From positions 816,580 through 877,889 of the forward strand of contig NZ_AYWX01000002.1 in the NCBI RefSeq assembly GCF_000502875.1: a stretch of 61,310 nucleotides of DNA, written 5' to 3'. Origin of the DNA: Mesorhizobium sp. L2C084A000. Its GTDB lineage: Bacteria; Pseudomonadota; Alphaproteobacteria; Rhizobiales; Rhizobiaceae. The notes under the pieces are model-generated. The model made no database searches and was not told the DNA's origin. It saw nothing but the letters and a program-made list of their open reading frames with translations. The translations under genes and the position numbers were made by a program. This document shows positions 44,513 to 53,932 of the stretch, in pieces; position 1 is the stretch's first letter, and each line of letters begins with the position of its first letter.

Positions 44513-47498
44513 TGAGGCGCCCTCCCGTCTCGTCGAAGAACACCATGCCGGTAACCTCCACTTCGATCACCCCGTTCGGCATCGGCACATAGAGGGTCTC
44601 GCCCATCCGGTCGCGGCCGCCGGCGACCAGCGCCAGAGCGATCGAGCGGCCGCAATTTTCCGACCAGTAGCTCGAGGTGACATGGCCGATCATCTTCATC
44701 GGGATCGCCTGCTTCGGGTCCTCGACGATCTGCGCGCCCTCTTCCAGCACCACCTTGGGATCCCTGGTCTTCAGGCCGACCAATTGCTTGCGGCCCTTGG
44801 CGACCAGATCTGGCCGCGTCAGGCCGCGGATGCCGACGAAGTCCGGCTTCTTCTTGCCGACCGCCCAATCGAGGCCGGCGTCGTTCGGCGTTACCGTGCC
44901 GTCGGTGTCCTGGCCGACGATGATGTAGCCCTTTTCGGCGCGCAGCACGTGCATCGCCTCGGTGCCATAAGCAGCCGCACCATGCTTCTGGCCTTCGGCC
45001 CACAGCGCTTCCCAGACCGCCTGGCCATAGTCGGCCGGCACGTTCACCTCGAAGCCGCGCTCGCCGGTGAACGACATGCGGAACAGCCGCGTCGGCACGC
45101 CGCAGATCTTGCCTTCGCGCACCGACATGTGCGGCAGCGCCTCGTCCGACATGTCGATGCCTTCGAGCAGCGGCGCGATGATGTCGCGCGACTTGGGTCC
45201 CTGCACCGCGATAACAGCCCATTGCTCGGTGATCGAGGTCAGCCAGACATTGAGATGCGGGAACTCGGTCTGGAGATAGTCCTCCATGTGGTTCATGACG
45301 CGCGGCGCGCCGCCGGTCGTCGTCGTCACGTGGAAACGGTCGGGGGCCAGCCTGCCGACGACGCCGTCATCATAGATGAACCCGTCCTCGCGCAGCATGA
45401 TGCCGTAGCGGCAGCGGCCGGGCTCCAGCTTCTCCCATGGGTTGGTGTAGAGCAGCTCCATGAATTTGGCCGCGTCCGGCCCGACCACTTCGATCTTGCC
45501 CAGCGTCGAGGCATCGAACAGGCCAGCCGTCTTGCGCACGGCGACGCATTCGCGGTCGACCGCCGCGTGCATGTCCTCGCCCGCCTTGGGGAAATACCAG
45601 GCGCGCTTCCACTGGCCGACATCCTCGAACACGGCACCTTGCGCCTCGGCCCAGGGATGGATCGCGGTTCTGCGTGTCGGGTCGAACAGCGGACCTCGCG
45701 CATGGCTGACGATCGCGCCGAAGGTGACCGGCGTATAGGGCGCGCGGAACGTGGTCAGGCCGACCTCCGGGATCGGCTTTCCCAGCACCTCGGCGGCAAT
45801 CGCCAGGCCGTGCATGTTGGAGGTCTTGCCCTGGTCGGTCGCCATGCCGTTGGTGGTGAAGCGCTTGACGTGCTCGATCGATCGCATGCCTTCGTGCACC
45901 GCCTGGCGGATATCCTTGGCGGTGACGTCGTTCTGGAAATCGACAAACGCCTTCACCGTCGTGTCCGGCCCGGCGCCGGGCGCCGCGCCCAACATACCGC
46001 GCGACCAGCTCTCCGACGCATCGACCTTCGGCTTGCTGCTCTTGGCGGCCTTGGCGCCGGCATCTTTCGCCGCCCTGACGCCCGCCGCATAGGCCTCGTC
46101 CACCGTGGCCGACAGCCCATCGGTGCCGTTGCAGGCGCCGACCGAGACGCAGTCCTGCGCATAGGTGCCCGGCACGAAGCGCTTGGTCTCGTCGTTGAAG
46201 GCGACCTTTCCGCGCGACTGCGAGAACAGATGCACCGACGGCGTCCAGCCGGCCGACATCAGGATCGCATCGACCGCGATGGTGCGTTCGCCGCCGCCAT
46301 TCTTCGGCTGCACGGTCATCGACGACACCCTGAGCTTACCGCCGGCGCGGATCACCGCGCGGCCGAAATTGATCTCGATGCCGAGCGCCCTCGCCTCATC
46401 GATCACCGGTCCGGTCGGATTGTCGCGCAGATCGACGATCGCCGCCACGTTGACGCCGGCTTTCTTCAGGTCGATCGCCGCTGCATAGGCGGAATCATTG
46501 GCGGTGTAGACGCCGACATTCCTGCCGACGGCGACGCCATAGTGGTTGAGATAGGTACGCGCGGCACCCGCCAGCATGATGCCGGGCCGGTCATTGTCGG
46601 CAAACACCATGTGGCGCTCGATCGCACCGGAGGCCAGCACCACGCGCTTGGCCCGGACCTGCCAAAGCCGCTCGCGCGCCAGATCGTGGCCGGGGGTCCT
46701 CAGATGTTCGCTGACACGCTCGACCAGCCCGATAAAATTCTGCGCATAGTAGCCGAACGCCGTCGTGCGCGACAGCACGCGGACATTGTCCATCGCGGCG
46801 AGCTTCGCCACGGCAGCTTGCGCCCAGGCAAAACCGTCCTGGCCGTCGATCTTCGCGCCGCTCTCGAAACGCAGGCTGCCGCCGAACTCGGCCTGCTCGT
46901 CGGCGAGGATGACGCGCACGCCGGTCTCGGCCGCCGCAAGCGCTGCCGCGATGCCTGCCGCACCGCCGCCCAGCACCAGCACGTCGCAATGCGCATAGCG
47001 CGATGAATAATGGTCGGGATCCGGCTGGTCCGGGGAAACGCCAAGACCGGCCGCGGCGCGGATCTTTGGCTCATAGAGCGTCTTCCACGCCGCTTTCGGC
47101 CACATGAAGGTCTTGTAGTAGAAGCCGGCCGAAAGCAGCGGCGAGGCGATATCGCTGACCGCACCGAGGTCGAAGGACAGTGACGGCCAGCGGTTCTGCG
47201 ACTGCGCATCAAGCCCATCATAGAGCTCCTGCACGGTCGCCCGCACGTTCGGCGTCTTGCGTGCCGCGTCGCGCCTGATTTCGACCAGGGCGTTCGGCTC
47301 CTCGGCGCCCGCCGACAGGATGCCGCGCGGACGGTGGTACTTGAACGAACGGCCGACGAGATGGACGCCATTGGCGAGCAGCGCCGAGGCCAGCGTGTCG
47401 CCCTCGATGCCGGCATAGGACTGGCCATCGAAGCTGAACCGCGCGGTCTTGGCTTGGCTGAAGCGGCCAGCGCCGGGAATGCGGAACGCGCCGCTCAT
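44505..47498 (-). CDS. soxA: sarcosine oxidase subunit alpha
   Basis: A 997-residue subunit. A ferredoxin-like N-terminal domain (residues ~20-100, FSFDGQSYAGIEGDTLASAL) leads to a NAD-binding dinucleotide domain (DVLVLGGGAAGIAAALAAAE near 173) and, after residue ~600, to an aminomethyltransferase-like folate domain (GCVT fold, VGPDAAKFMELLYTNPWEKL; TGERGFEVNVPADYGQAVW). The last is where formaldehyde is passed to tetrahydrofolate. It overlaps soxD by four bases and soxG by eight. Glycine betaine and choline breakdown feed sarcosine into this enzyme. Confidence 0.95.
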
Positions 47499-47806
47499 TT
47501 GGCAACCACTTCGTTGGAGTTTTTCGGCAGCTTGGTGGGTTTGGGCTCGCCGGCCTTGTAGGTCATGACGAATTTGTCGGTGACGGTGTCGCGTACGGCA
47601 TTGAAGAAGCGCGCACAGCCATGCATGTGCCGCCAGCGCTCATAAATGATGCCCTTGGGGTTGGAGCGGATGAAGAAGAACTTTTCAAAATCGTCGTCGC
47701 TCTCGCCGGCCATATTGGCCGAGCGCGCGATGTGCGCCTCGCCAGCGTTGCGGAACTCGAGTTCCGGACGCTCTTCCTCGCAATAGGGGCAGCGGATGAG
47801 AAGCAT
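47495..47806 (-). CDS. soxD: sarcosine oxidase subunit delta
   Basis: A 103-residue protein. It starts MLLIRCPYCEEERPELEF with the CxxC of the Zn site, and the matching His/Cys come at RHMHGCARFFN near residue 65. The ATG at 47806 has AGGA upstream; the frame to 47863 lacks a better start. The last four bases overlap soxA. It is the small Zn-binding subunit of the heterotetramer. Confidence 0.94.
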   Translation of the reverse strand: MLLIRCPYCEEERPELEFRNAGEAHIARSANMAGESDDDFEKFFFIRSNPKGIIYERWRHMHGCARFFNAVRDTVTDKFVMTYKAGEPKPTKLPKNSNEVVAK

Positions 47807-47817
47807 TGTCCTGGTTC

Positions 47818-48258
47818 CTACAATTCGCCGTGGCCGACGTGGGCGCCCGCCGGTTGATCGCAAAGCTTCTGTCCCAAGGTCGCGAACGGTGCGACGAGCC
47901 GGATGCGCTCTTCCACGCTTGCAGCGGGACGAAACAGATCGCGGGACGCCATGTTGCCGAGGGTGAGCTGCATCGGATCGGTGGTGACGATGACTTGACG
48001 CGGCTGGAATGTCTCGGCCTCGTCGAGTCCTTCGGGTCGTCCCTCGAAGAACATCACCACTCTCTGGCCGCCACTCCAGACGCAGGCCAGCGTGCCGTCA
48101 TCGACCGAAAACGGCCAGACGGTTTCGTTGCCGGTGCGGCTGATCGGCTGCGTGCGCACTTCGTCCGGCGAGGGAAAATGGAACATGCCCCGTTCCCCCG
48201 CCAGCACTTGTTCCCCCGCCAGCATCAGCGGCATCGCGACAGCCATCTGCGCCATCAT
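47818..48258 (-). CDS. uncharacterised protein encoded between soxB and soxD
   Basis: A 146-residue ORF whose ATG overlaps the soxB stop (TGATG) and which ends 11 bases before the soxD ATG. The N-terminus ([21 protein letters not shown]) is hydrophobic and Met-rich. After it come VRTQPISRTGNETVWPFSVDDG and RVVMFFEGRPEGLDEAETFQP, which read like a real globular domain. I do not recognise the family. Classical sox operons go straight from soxB to soxD, so this is an extra gene; tight coupling suggests a role with sarcosine oxidase, perhaps assembly. Confidence 0.65.
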   Translation of the reverse strand: MMAQMAVAMPLMLAGEQVLAGERGMFHFPSPDEVRTQPISRTGNETVWPFSVDDGTLACVWSGGQRVVMFFEGRPEGLDEAETFQPRQVIVTTDPMQLTLGNMASRDLFRPAASVEERIRLVAPFATLGQKLCDQPAGAHVGHGEL

Positions 48259-49511
48259 CAGTGCGCCACCGCCGCCGCCGCCGCCTCGTCGATGAGCCGT
48301 CCGGTGCGGAAGCGCTCGATGGTGAAGGGCGCGTTGATCGGATGCGGATCGTCCCTGGCGATCGTATGGGCAAAGACATGGCCCGATCCCGGCGTCGCCT
48401 TGAAGCCGCCCGTGCCCCAGCCGCAATTGACATAGAGGCCGGGCACCGGCGTCTTGGCCAGGATCGGCGAGCGGTCGGGCGTGACGTCGACGATGCCGCC
48501 CCACGAGCGCAGCATCTTCATGCGCGTGAAGATCGGGAACATCTCGCAGATGGCGTCGAGCGTATGCTGCAATATGTGCAAGCCGCCGGTCTGCGAGTAG
48601 GAGACATACTGGTCGGTGCCGGCGCCGATCACCAGCTCGCCCTTGTCGGACTGCGAGATATAGGCGTGCACCGTGTTCGACATCACCACGCAGGGAACCA
48701 CCGGCTTGACCGGTTCCGACACCAGCGCTTGCAGCGGATAGCTTTCCAGCGGCATGCGCACGCCGGCCATGTTCATGATGACGGAGGAATGGCCGGCGGC
48801 AACGACGCCCACCTTCTTGGCGCCGATGAAGCCGCGCGTCGTGTCGACGCCCATCACCGCGCCATTGGCCGCCCGCTTGACCCCGGTAACCTCGCAATTC
48901 TGGATAATGTGGACGCCGCGCGCCGAGGCGCCGCGCGCATAGCCCCAGGCAACGGCGTCATGACGGGCCGTGCCGCCGCGCCGCTGCAGCGACGCACCGA
49001 CCACCGGATAGCGCGCCTCCTTGGAGGTGTTGAGCGGTGGGCAGAATTCCTTCGCCTGCTCCGGCGTCAGCCACTCATTGTCGATGCCGTTCAGCCGGTT
49101 GGCGTGAACGTGACGCTTCAGCACCTGCACGTCGTGCACATTGTGCGCGAGCATCATGACGCCCCGCGCCGAATACATGACGTTGTAATTGAGCTCCTGG
49201 CTGAGCCCGTCCCACAGCTTCAGCGCGTGGTCGTAGATGCCGGCGCTCTCGTCATAGAGATAGTTGGAGCGGATGATGGTGGTGTTGCGGCCGGTGTTGC
49301 CGCCGCCGAGCCAGCCCTTTTCCAGCACCGCGACATTGGTGATGCCGTGCACCGTGGCGAGGTAATAGGCGGTGGCCAGGCCATGGCCGCCGGCGCCGAC
49401 GATGATGACGTCGTATTCTTTCCTGGGCTCAGGCGAGGACCACTGTTCCTCCCAGCCCTTGTGGCCGCGCATGGCTTCCCGGGCGATGGCGAATACCGAA
49501 TATTTCTTCAA
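48258..49511 (-). CDS. soxB: sarcosine oxidase subunit beta
   Basis: A 417-residue FAD subunit. There is no ATG at the expected place; TTG at 49511 gives a start at [20 protein letters not shown], the normal SoxB beginning, with GAGG upstream, and yields the normal length. The FAD motif [20 protein letters not shown] is at residues ~30-50, and [19 protein letters not shown] follows with the His/Asn region for flavin attachment. The C-terminal [14 protein letters not shown] is conserved. It binds sarcosine and covalent FMN with SoxA. The 269 bases upstream are the divergent promoter region. Confidence 0.93.
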   Translation of the reverse strand: MKKYSVFAIAREAMRGHKGWEEQWSSPEPRKEYDVIIVGAGGHGLATAYYLATVHGITNVAVLEKGWLGGGNTGRNTTIIRSNYLYDESAGIYDHALKLWDGLSQELNYNVMYSARGVMMLAHNVHDVQVLKRHVHANRLNGIDNEWLTPEQAKEFCPPLNTSKEARYPVVGASLQRRGGTARHDAVAWGYARGASARGVHIIQNCEVTGVKRAANGAVMGVDTTRGFIGAKKVGVVAAGHSSVIMNMAGVRMPLESYPLQALVSEPVKPVVPCVVMSNTVHAYISQSDKGELVIGAGTDQYVSYSQTGGLHILQHTLDAICEMFPIFTRMKMLRSWGGIVDVTPDRSPILAKTPVPGLYVNCGWGTGGFKATPGSGHVFAHTIARDDPHPINAPFTIERFRTGRLIDEAAAAAVAH

Positions 49512-49780
49512 CGTCCCAACCTCGCCCCAAAAAGGCTTCGCGAATGGCGGCCGGCGTTCGTTCGGTCCCGGCGCGCGAGGTGTATCACTAGCGAAACAGC
49601 ACTTCCACCCTTGCGCTGTTTGCGACGGCGCTTGCCGTTTTGCGCCGTGGTGAAAAAGACGCATCTGGTGCGTCGGCGCTTTCCAGCATCTTGGCACGTA
49701 TCGGGTGGCTCGCCTTGCCTCGATCTGCGACCAAGCACCCCAACTGCCGGTCAGGCCGGCGCGAAGAAAAGGATGCAAAA

Positions 49781-50539
49781 ATGTTCGCACTCGCAAACAA
49801 GATCGCCATCGTCACCGGCGCCAGTTCCGGCATCGGCCGGGCCTCGGCAAAACTCTTTGCCGAGGAAGGCGCCAAGGTCATCGTCGCCGCCCGCCGTCAG
49901 GCCGAGCTCGATACGCTCGTCGCCGAGATAGAAGACAATGATGGCGCGGCCATCGCGCTTGCCGGCGATGTCAGGGACGAAGCCTATGCAAAGGCCCTTG
50001 TCGATCTGGCGGTCGAAAAGTTCGGCGGGCTCGACATCGCCTTCAACAATGCCGGCGCCGTTGGCCGGATGGGGCCGATTTCGGACCTGCCGCTGGAGGG
50101 ATGGCGCAAGACGCTCGACACCAACCTCACCAGCGCGTTTCTCGGCGCCAAATACCAGGTGCCGGCAATGATCGAGCGCGGCGGCGGTTCGCTGATCTTC
50201 ACCTCCACCTTCGTTGGTCACACAGTCGGCATGCCCGGCATGACTAGTTATGCCGCGAGCAAGGCCGGCCTGATCGGACTGACACAGGTGCTGGCCGCCG
50301 AATACGGCCCGAAAGGCGTGCGGGTCAACGCGCTGCTGCCCGGCGGCACCGACACACCGGCGGCAACCTTCAAGACCCCGGAATCACGGGTTTTCGTCGA
50401 AGGCCTGCATGCTTTGAAGCGTATCGCGATGCCGGAGGAGATCGCCCGCTCGGCACTCTATCTCGCCTCCGACGCCTCGAGCTTCACCACCGGAGCGGCT
50501 CTGTTTGCCGATGGCGGCGTGTCGATCAACCGGACGTGA
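49781..50539 (+). CDS. SDR-family oxidoreductase (glucose 1-dehydrogenase-like)
   Basis: A 252-residue short-chain dehydrogenase. ATG 49781 is followed by [32 protein letters not shown] and the catalytic Ser (FTSTFVGHT) and [12 protein letters not shown] (Tyr-x3-Lys) are present, with [11 protein letters not shown] at the end. It has a normal length. The longer frame from 49640 lacks a ribosome site. It is divergent from soxB but no functional link is evident. The reaction and substrate are unknown. Confidence 0.92.
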   Translation: MFALANKIAIVTGASSGIGRASAKLFAEEGAKVIVAARRQAELDTLVAEIEDNDGAAIALAGDVRDEAYAKALVDLAVEKFGGLDIAFNNAGAVGRMGPISDLPLEGWRKTLDTNLTSAFLGAKYQVPAMIERGGGSLIFTSTFVGHTVGMPGMTSYAASKAGLIGLTQVLAAEYGPKGVRVNALLPGGTDTPAATFKTPESRVFVEGLHALKRIAMPEEIARSALYLASDASSFTTGAALFADGGVSINRT

Positions 50540-50647
50540 AGATTCCAGCGGCGGGATGCATGCTCATAACCGCCAGGCAAACGGCCGCTCTTGATTTTTC
50601 GCCGCGATTTGGCGATTCCGTTTATGTCCAAAAGCGGGTCTGGAACC

Positions 50648-51034
50648 ATGATGCTGATCAGAACCTATGTGACTGCGAGTGCGATCGAAGGTGTCGGCGT
50701 GTTCGCCGCGGAGCCGATCAGGAAAGGCGCTTCGATCTGGCGGCTCGATCCGGATTTCGACCGGCTGATCCCCATGGACAAATACGAGACGGCACCCCCG
50801 CATCTCAGGGAGCTGCTCGACCGCTATGCCTATCCGAGCCCGGACCGGCCAGGTTTCCTGGTCTATGAAGTCGACAATGGCCGCTTCATGAACCATTCCA
50901 GCAATCCGAATACGGATTTTTCGCAATATGGCGGGGCCACCGCGACCCGCGACATCGGCGTGGGCGAGGAGATCACCTGCGACTACGGCGAGTTCTTCGA
51001 AAATTTCGAGTTGCTGCACCTCGCGACGGCCTAG
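50648..51034 (+). CDS. SET-domain protein
   Basis: A ~128-residue protein made of one SET domain. IEGVGVFAAEPIRKGASIWRL is the SET-N strand set, GRFMNHSSNPNT gives the SAM-binding Asn-His-Ser motif, and EITCDYGEFFENF the catalytic region (DYG). No post-SET cysteines are seen. In-frame ATGs at 50591, 50624, 50648 and 50651 give several possible starts; none has a strong ribosome site, and 50648 gives the most typical start. SET proteins methylate lysines in proteins. It lies just upstream of rpsU and could act on a ribosomal or other small basic protein, which is a guess. Confidence 0.82.
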   Translation: MMLIRTYVTASAIEGVGVFAAEPIRKGASIWRLDPDFDRLIPMDKYETAPPHLRELLDRYAYPSPDRPGFLVYEVDNGRFMNHSSNPNTDFSQYGGATATRDIGVGEEITCDYGEFFENFELLHLATA

Positions 51035-51211
51035 TCGGCTCCTTATATCAAGGCAAACAGACGGCGGCTGGCCCCGCAAATTCATTTCCGCTGTGGACAG
51101 CGCGGCATGATTCTGCTATCAGCCGCCACAATTCGTGGTGTAAACCGCCGCGGAGGCTAGTGGCTATGGCCGCTTGCCTGTTGATATCAAACCCGAAAGA
51201 CAGGATTGCCC

Positions 51212-51490
51212 GTGCAGGTACTCGTCCGCGACAATAACGTTGATCAGGCGCTTCGCGCTCTCAAGAAGAAGATGCAGCGCGAAGGCATTTTCCGTGAAAT
51301 GAAGATGCGCGGTCACTACGAGAAGCCGTCCGAGAAGCGCGCCCGCGAAAAGGCTGAAGCCGTTCGCCGCGCCCGCAAGCTGGCCCGCAAGCGCGCCCAG
51401 CGCGAAGGCCTACTGCCGATGACGCCGCGCCCGGTCGCTGCTGGCGCCGCCGGCGGTGCAGGTGGCGCTCCGCGTCCGCCGCGGTTCTAA
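51212..51490 (+). CDS. rpsU: 30S ribosomal protein S21
   Basis: A 92-residue basic protein. GTG 51212 gives [20 protein letters not shown], the normal S21 start, with AGGA eight bases before; a TTG at 51206 is an unlikely alternative. S21 helps the 30S subunit start translation. The last ~20 residues are an Ala/Gly/Pro-rich tail ([19 protein letters not shown]) seen in rhizobial S21 and absent from E. coli. A strong terminator follows at 51524-51560. The upstream 177 bases would hold the promoter. Confidence 0.96.
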   Translation: MQVLVRDNNVDQALRALKKKMQREGIFREMKMRGHYEKPSEKRAREKAEAVRRARKLARKRAQREGLLPMTPRPVAAGAAGGAGGAPRPPRF

Positions 51491-51523
51491 CGCCAATTTT
51501 TCGTCCTTTTCGAAGGATATCAG

Positions 51524-51560
51524 AGGTGGCGCGATGTGGAATCGCCGCCACCTTTTTGTT
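51524..51560 (+). terminator. Rho-independent terminator of rpsU
   Basis: AGGTGGCGCGAT (51524-51535) and ATCGCCGCCACCT (51541-51553) form a 12-bp stem with one bulged base and a GTGGA loop. TTTTTGTTTTG follows directly. Confidence 0.85.
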
Positions 51561-51628
51561 TTGATGTGACCGGTCCGGAGGGGGAGCCGGACCTGAACGA
51601 CGCGGCTTGAAGTGAGGACAGGGCAGAC

Positions 51629-52471
51629 ATGAACGCAACGAGCGTGGAGCGCGGGACCGCATTGCGTGGTTTCGCCCTGACAGCAGCCCTGCTCTCCGGA
51701 CTGGCGCTTGCCGGCTGCCAAACGGCGGGCCCGACCGGTGAATTCAACAACATCGACAAGGCGCAAGGGTCGAGCGAGAACATTTCCTCGCTGTCGGCGG
51801 TCATCCAGCGCAATCCCCAGGATCCCGAAGGCTACAATGTGCGCGGCTCGGCCTATGGCCGTGGCGGTCAGTACCAGGCGGCGCTCAAGGATTTCAATCA
51901 AGCCATCCAGCTCAATCCGAATTTCTTCCAGGCCTATTCGAATCGCGCGCTCATCCAGCGCTTCCTCGGCAACCAGGAAGCCGCGCTGGCGGACTACAAC
52001 CGTTCGATCCAGATCAACTCGAACTATGACGCCGCCTATATCGGCCGCGGCAATCTCTACCGCAAGGCGGGTCGCACCCAGGACGCCTTCAACGACTTTC
52101 AGAAGGCGATCCAGCTCGATACGACCGACGCGCGCGCCTACCACAATCGAGGCCTGATCTATCAGAGCCAGGGCCAGCACAAATTCGCCATCGAGGACTT
52201 CTCGACCGCCATCTCGCTGGCGCCGGACGCCGCCGAACCCTACAATGGCCGCGGCCTCTCCTATCTGGCGACCAACGACGAAGACAATGCCTTCTCCGAT
52301 TTCAACATGGCGATCAAGCTCGACGGCAGGAATGCCGAGGCCTGGTCCAACCAGGCGCTGATCTATGAGCGGCGCGGCGACAAGGCGAAGGCCGCGAAAT
52401 CCTATAAGGAAGCCGTTCGCCTCGACCCTACCTACCAGCCGGCCAAGGATGGCCTCGCCCGCGTCAGCTGA
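51629..52471 (+). CDS. TPR-repeat lipoprotein (NlpI-like)
   Basis: A 280-residue protein. The signal peptide ends in a lipobox (LALAGC, Cys at about residue 30), so the protein is anchored in the membrane by lipid. From residue ~65 it has six tetratricopeptide repeats, each beginning near GYNVRGSAYGRGGQYQAALKDF, AYSNRALIQRFLGNQEAAL, AYIGRGNLYRKAGRTQDAF, AYHNRGLIYQSQGQHKFAI, PYNGRGLSYLATNDEDNAF and AWSNQALIYERRGDKAKAA. TPRs act as protein-binding scaffolds. Its role is probably in the cell envelope, but partners are unknown. Confidence 0.92.
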   Translation: MNATSVERGTALRGFALTAALLSGLALAGCQTAGPTGEFNNIDKAQGSSENISSLSAVIQRNPQDPEGYNVRGSAYGRGGQYQAALKDFNQAIQLNPNFFQAYSNRALIQRFLGNQEAALADYNRSIQINSNYDAAYIGRGNLYRKAGRTQDAFNDFQKAIQLDTTDARAYHNRGLIYQSQGQHKFAIEDFSTAISLAPDAAEPYNGRGLSYLATNDEDNAFSDFNMAIKLDGRNAEAWSNQALIYERRGDKAKAAKSYKEAVRLDPTYQPAKDGLARVS

Positions 52472-52672
52472 TCTCGGTTCGGCTTCCCATACAAATCCGC
52501 ATGACATCCAAGTGCTGCGGGATTCTTTGCGTGTCCGAAAGGACGCACTTCGCAACCGCGCATTAACCCCGGCAGGAGGCTTTCGGCCCCTGCCTTGATC
52601 GCGCCAAGTTTTCGGCGGAACGGTCTACCCACCCAAGCCGTTGTTGAAAGTATTTTGCGAAAGGACCCTCCC

Positions 52673-53149
52673 ATGATCAAGAAACTCGCCTGCGCCGCTG
52701 CCCTCGCCACGACGATGTTCGCGGTGGCTCCGGCCAGCGCCGGCAAGCTGCAACTCGGCACGCTCGATTGCACCATCGACGGCGGCACCGCTTATATCGT
52801 CGCTTCCAACAAGGGCGTGTCCTGTGTCTTCCGGCCTCATCATCACGGGCCGTCCGAGATTTACACAGGCGTCATCTCCAAGATCGGCCTCGATGTCGGC
52901 CAGACGCATCAGGGCCAGCTCGTCTGGGCCGTGCTGGCTGCGACCCGGGACCGTGACGGAGGCGATCTCGCCGGCAGCTACTACGGTGTCAACGCCGAAG
53001 CGAGCGTGGTGACCGGCGGCGGCGCCAATCTGCTGGTTGGCGGCCTGGACAGCGCCTTCATGCTGGAGCCGCTCAGCGTCCAGGCGCAGACCGGCGTCAA
53101 CCTTGCCGTGGCCGTGACCTCGCTCCAGCTGATCCACTCATTCAAGTGA
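52673..53149 (+). CDS. DUF992 secreted protein 1
   Basis: A 158-residue exported protein. The ATG at 52673 starts a signal peptide (MIKKLACAAALATTMFAVAPASA) cut near residue 23. The mature domain reads KLQLGTLDCTIDGGTAYIVA and ends in GANLLVGGLDSAFMLEPLSV, diagnostic of DUF992. The function of the family is unknown. It is followed by a second DUF992 gene with ~45% similarity by eye; two hairpins (53153-53173 and 53188-53218) lie between them. Confidence 0.88.
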   Translation: MIKKLACAAALATTMFAVAPASAGKLQLGTLDCTIDGGTAYIVASNKGVSCVFRPHHHGPSEIYTGVISKIGLDVGQTHQGQLVWAVLAATRDRDGGDLAGSYYGVNAEASVVTGGGANLLVGGLDSAFMLEPLSVQAQTGVNLAVAVTSLQLIHSFK

Positions 53150-53152
53150 TTA

Positions 53153-53173
53153 CATGGAGCCGTGCGCTCCATG
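53153..53173 (+). terminator. first hairpin after DUF992 gene 1
   Basis: CATGGAGC (53153-53160) pairs perfectly with GCTCCATG (53166-53173) across CGTGC. It starts four bases after the stop codon. No T-run follows. Confidence 0.5.
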
Positions 53174-53187
53174 ACCCCTCACCCCGC

Positions 53188-53230
53188 GGCGCGGAACCAA
53201 ATAGGATGGTTTCGCGCCGTTTGATTTTGG
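53188..53230 (+). terminator. Rho-independent terminator after DUF992 gene 1
   Basis: GGCGCGGAACCA (53188-53199) and TGGTTTCGCGCC (53207-53218) form a 12-bp stem with one G-T wobble, and GTTTGATTTT follows. It should end most transcription before the second DUF992 gene, so that gene may have its own promoter. Confidence 0.7.
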
Positions 53231-53242
53231 AGGGGAACCATC

Positions 53243-53722
53243 ATGCTGAAGACAGCCATAGCTGCCGCCATGTTCACCACGCTATCCGGAGCGGTGCAGG
53301 CGCAGGACCGAGGCATGGAAGTCGGTACGCTTGACTGCGCCATAGGCGGCGGCACCGGCTTCATCTTCGGCTCAAGCAAGGATCTGAGCTGCACCTTTAA
53401 CCCCGCCGACAAAAGCTTCGCGCCGGAAGCCTATTTCGGCGCTGTCAACAAATACGGCCTCGACATCGGCACGACGAAGCAGACGGTCATGCAGTGGATC
53501 GTGCTGACGCCGCTGAAGAACATCTATGCGCCGGGTGCGCTGGCCGGCGACTACATCGGCGCCAGCGCGGAGGTGACGGCCGCCGTCGGCGCCGGCGCCA
53601 ATCTGCTGGTCGGCGGCTCCTCTCAGGCCTTCACCTTGCAGCCGCTCAGCTTGCAGACGCAGACCGGCATGAACCTCGCGATCGGCGTCAGCCAATTCCA
53701 GCTGCGCAGCACCGAGAACTGA
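53243..53722 (+). CDS. DUF992 secreted protein 2
   Basis: A 159-residue exported protein. Signal peptide MLKTAIAAAMFTTLSGAVQA is cut after residue 20. The mature part has VGTLDCAIGGGTGFIFGSSK and GANLLVGGSSQAFTLQPLSL, the DUF992 signatures shared with the gene just upstream. The pair is a tandem duplication. GGAGGGG precedes the ATG. Its loss or regulation apart from the first copy cannot be judged from sequence. Confidence 0.88.
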   Translation: MLKTAIAAAMFTTLSGAVQAQDRGMEVGTLDCAIGGGTGFIFGSSKDLSCTFNPADKSFAPEAYFGAVNKYGLDIGTTKQTVMQWIVLTPLKNIYAPGALAGDYIGASAEVTAAVGAGANLLVGGSSQAFTLQPLSLQTQTGMNLAIGVSQFQLRSTEN

Positions 53723-53781
53723 TCGCGCAACGAACCCGCAACCGGAAAGGCTGCCGCGCGAACGATCTTCAAAAAAACCGC

Positions 53782-53812
53782 TTGAGCTCAACCCCGGTTG
53801 AGGTTTTACAAG
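53782..53812 (+). promoter_or_regulatory. MerR/SoxR-type promoter of the MFS gene
   Basis: TTGAGC (53782-53787) and TACAAG (53807-53812) are separated by exactly 19 bases, a spacing typical of MerR-family activated promoters. The spacer holds the perfect dyad CTCAACC-CC-GGTTGAG (53787-53802) followed by GTTTTA. This resembles a SoxR box. The regulator is not encoded in the window. Confidence 0.6.
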
Positions 53813-53932
53813 CCTGCCCCGAACGCCACAACGCCTCGATCCGGCGCTGTCGATTCGCATGGTCCTGCCGGAAACCCGTACTGGCTTCTGGCGTGCTGCG
53901 CTGGCGTCGAGATATGCAAGACAGGGGTGGAA

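Noticed and set aside
49640..49780. N-terminal extension of the SDR at 49781
   Set aside because: It lacks a ribosome site and precedes the normal SDR start; the residues are not family-like.
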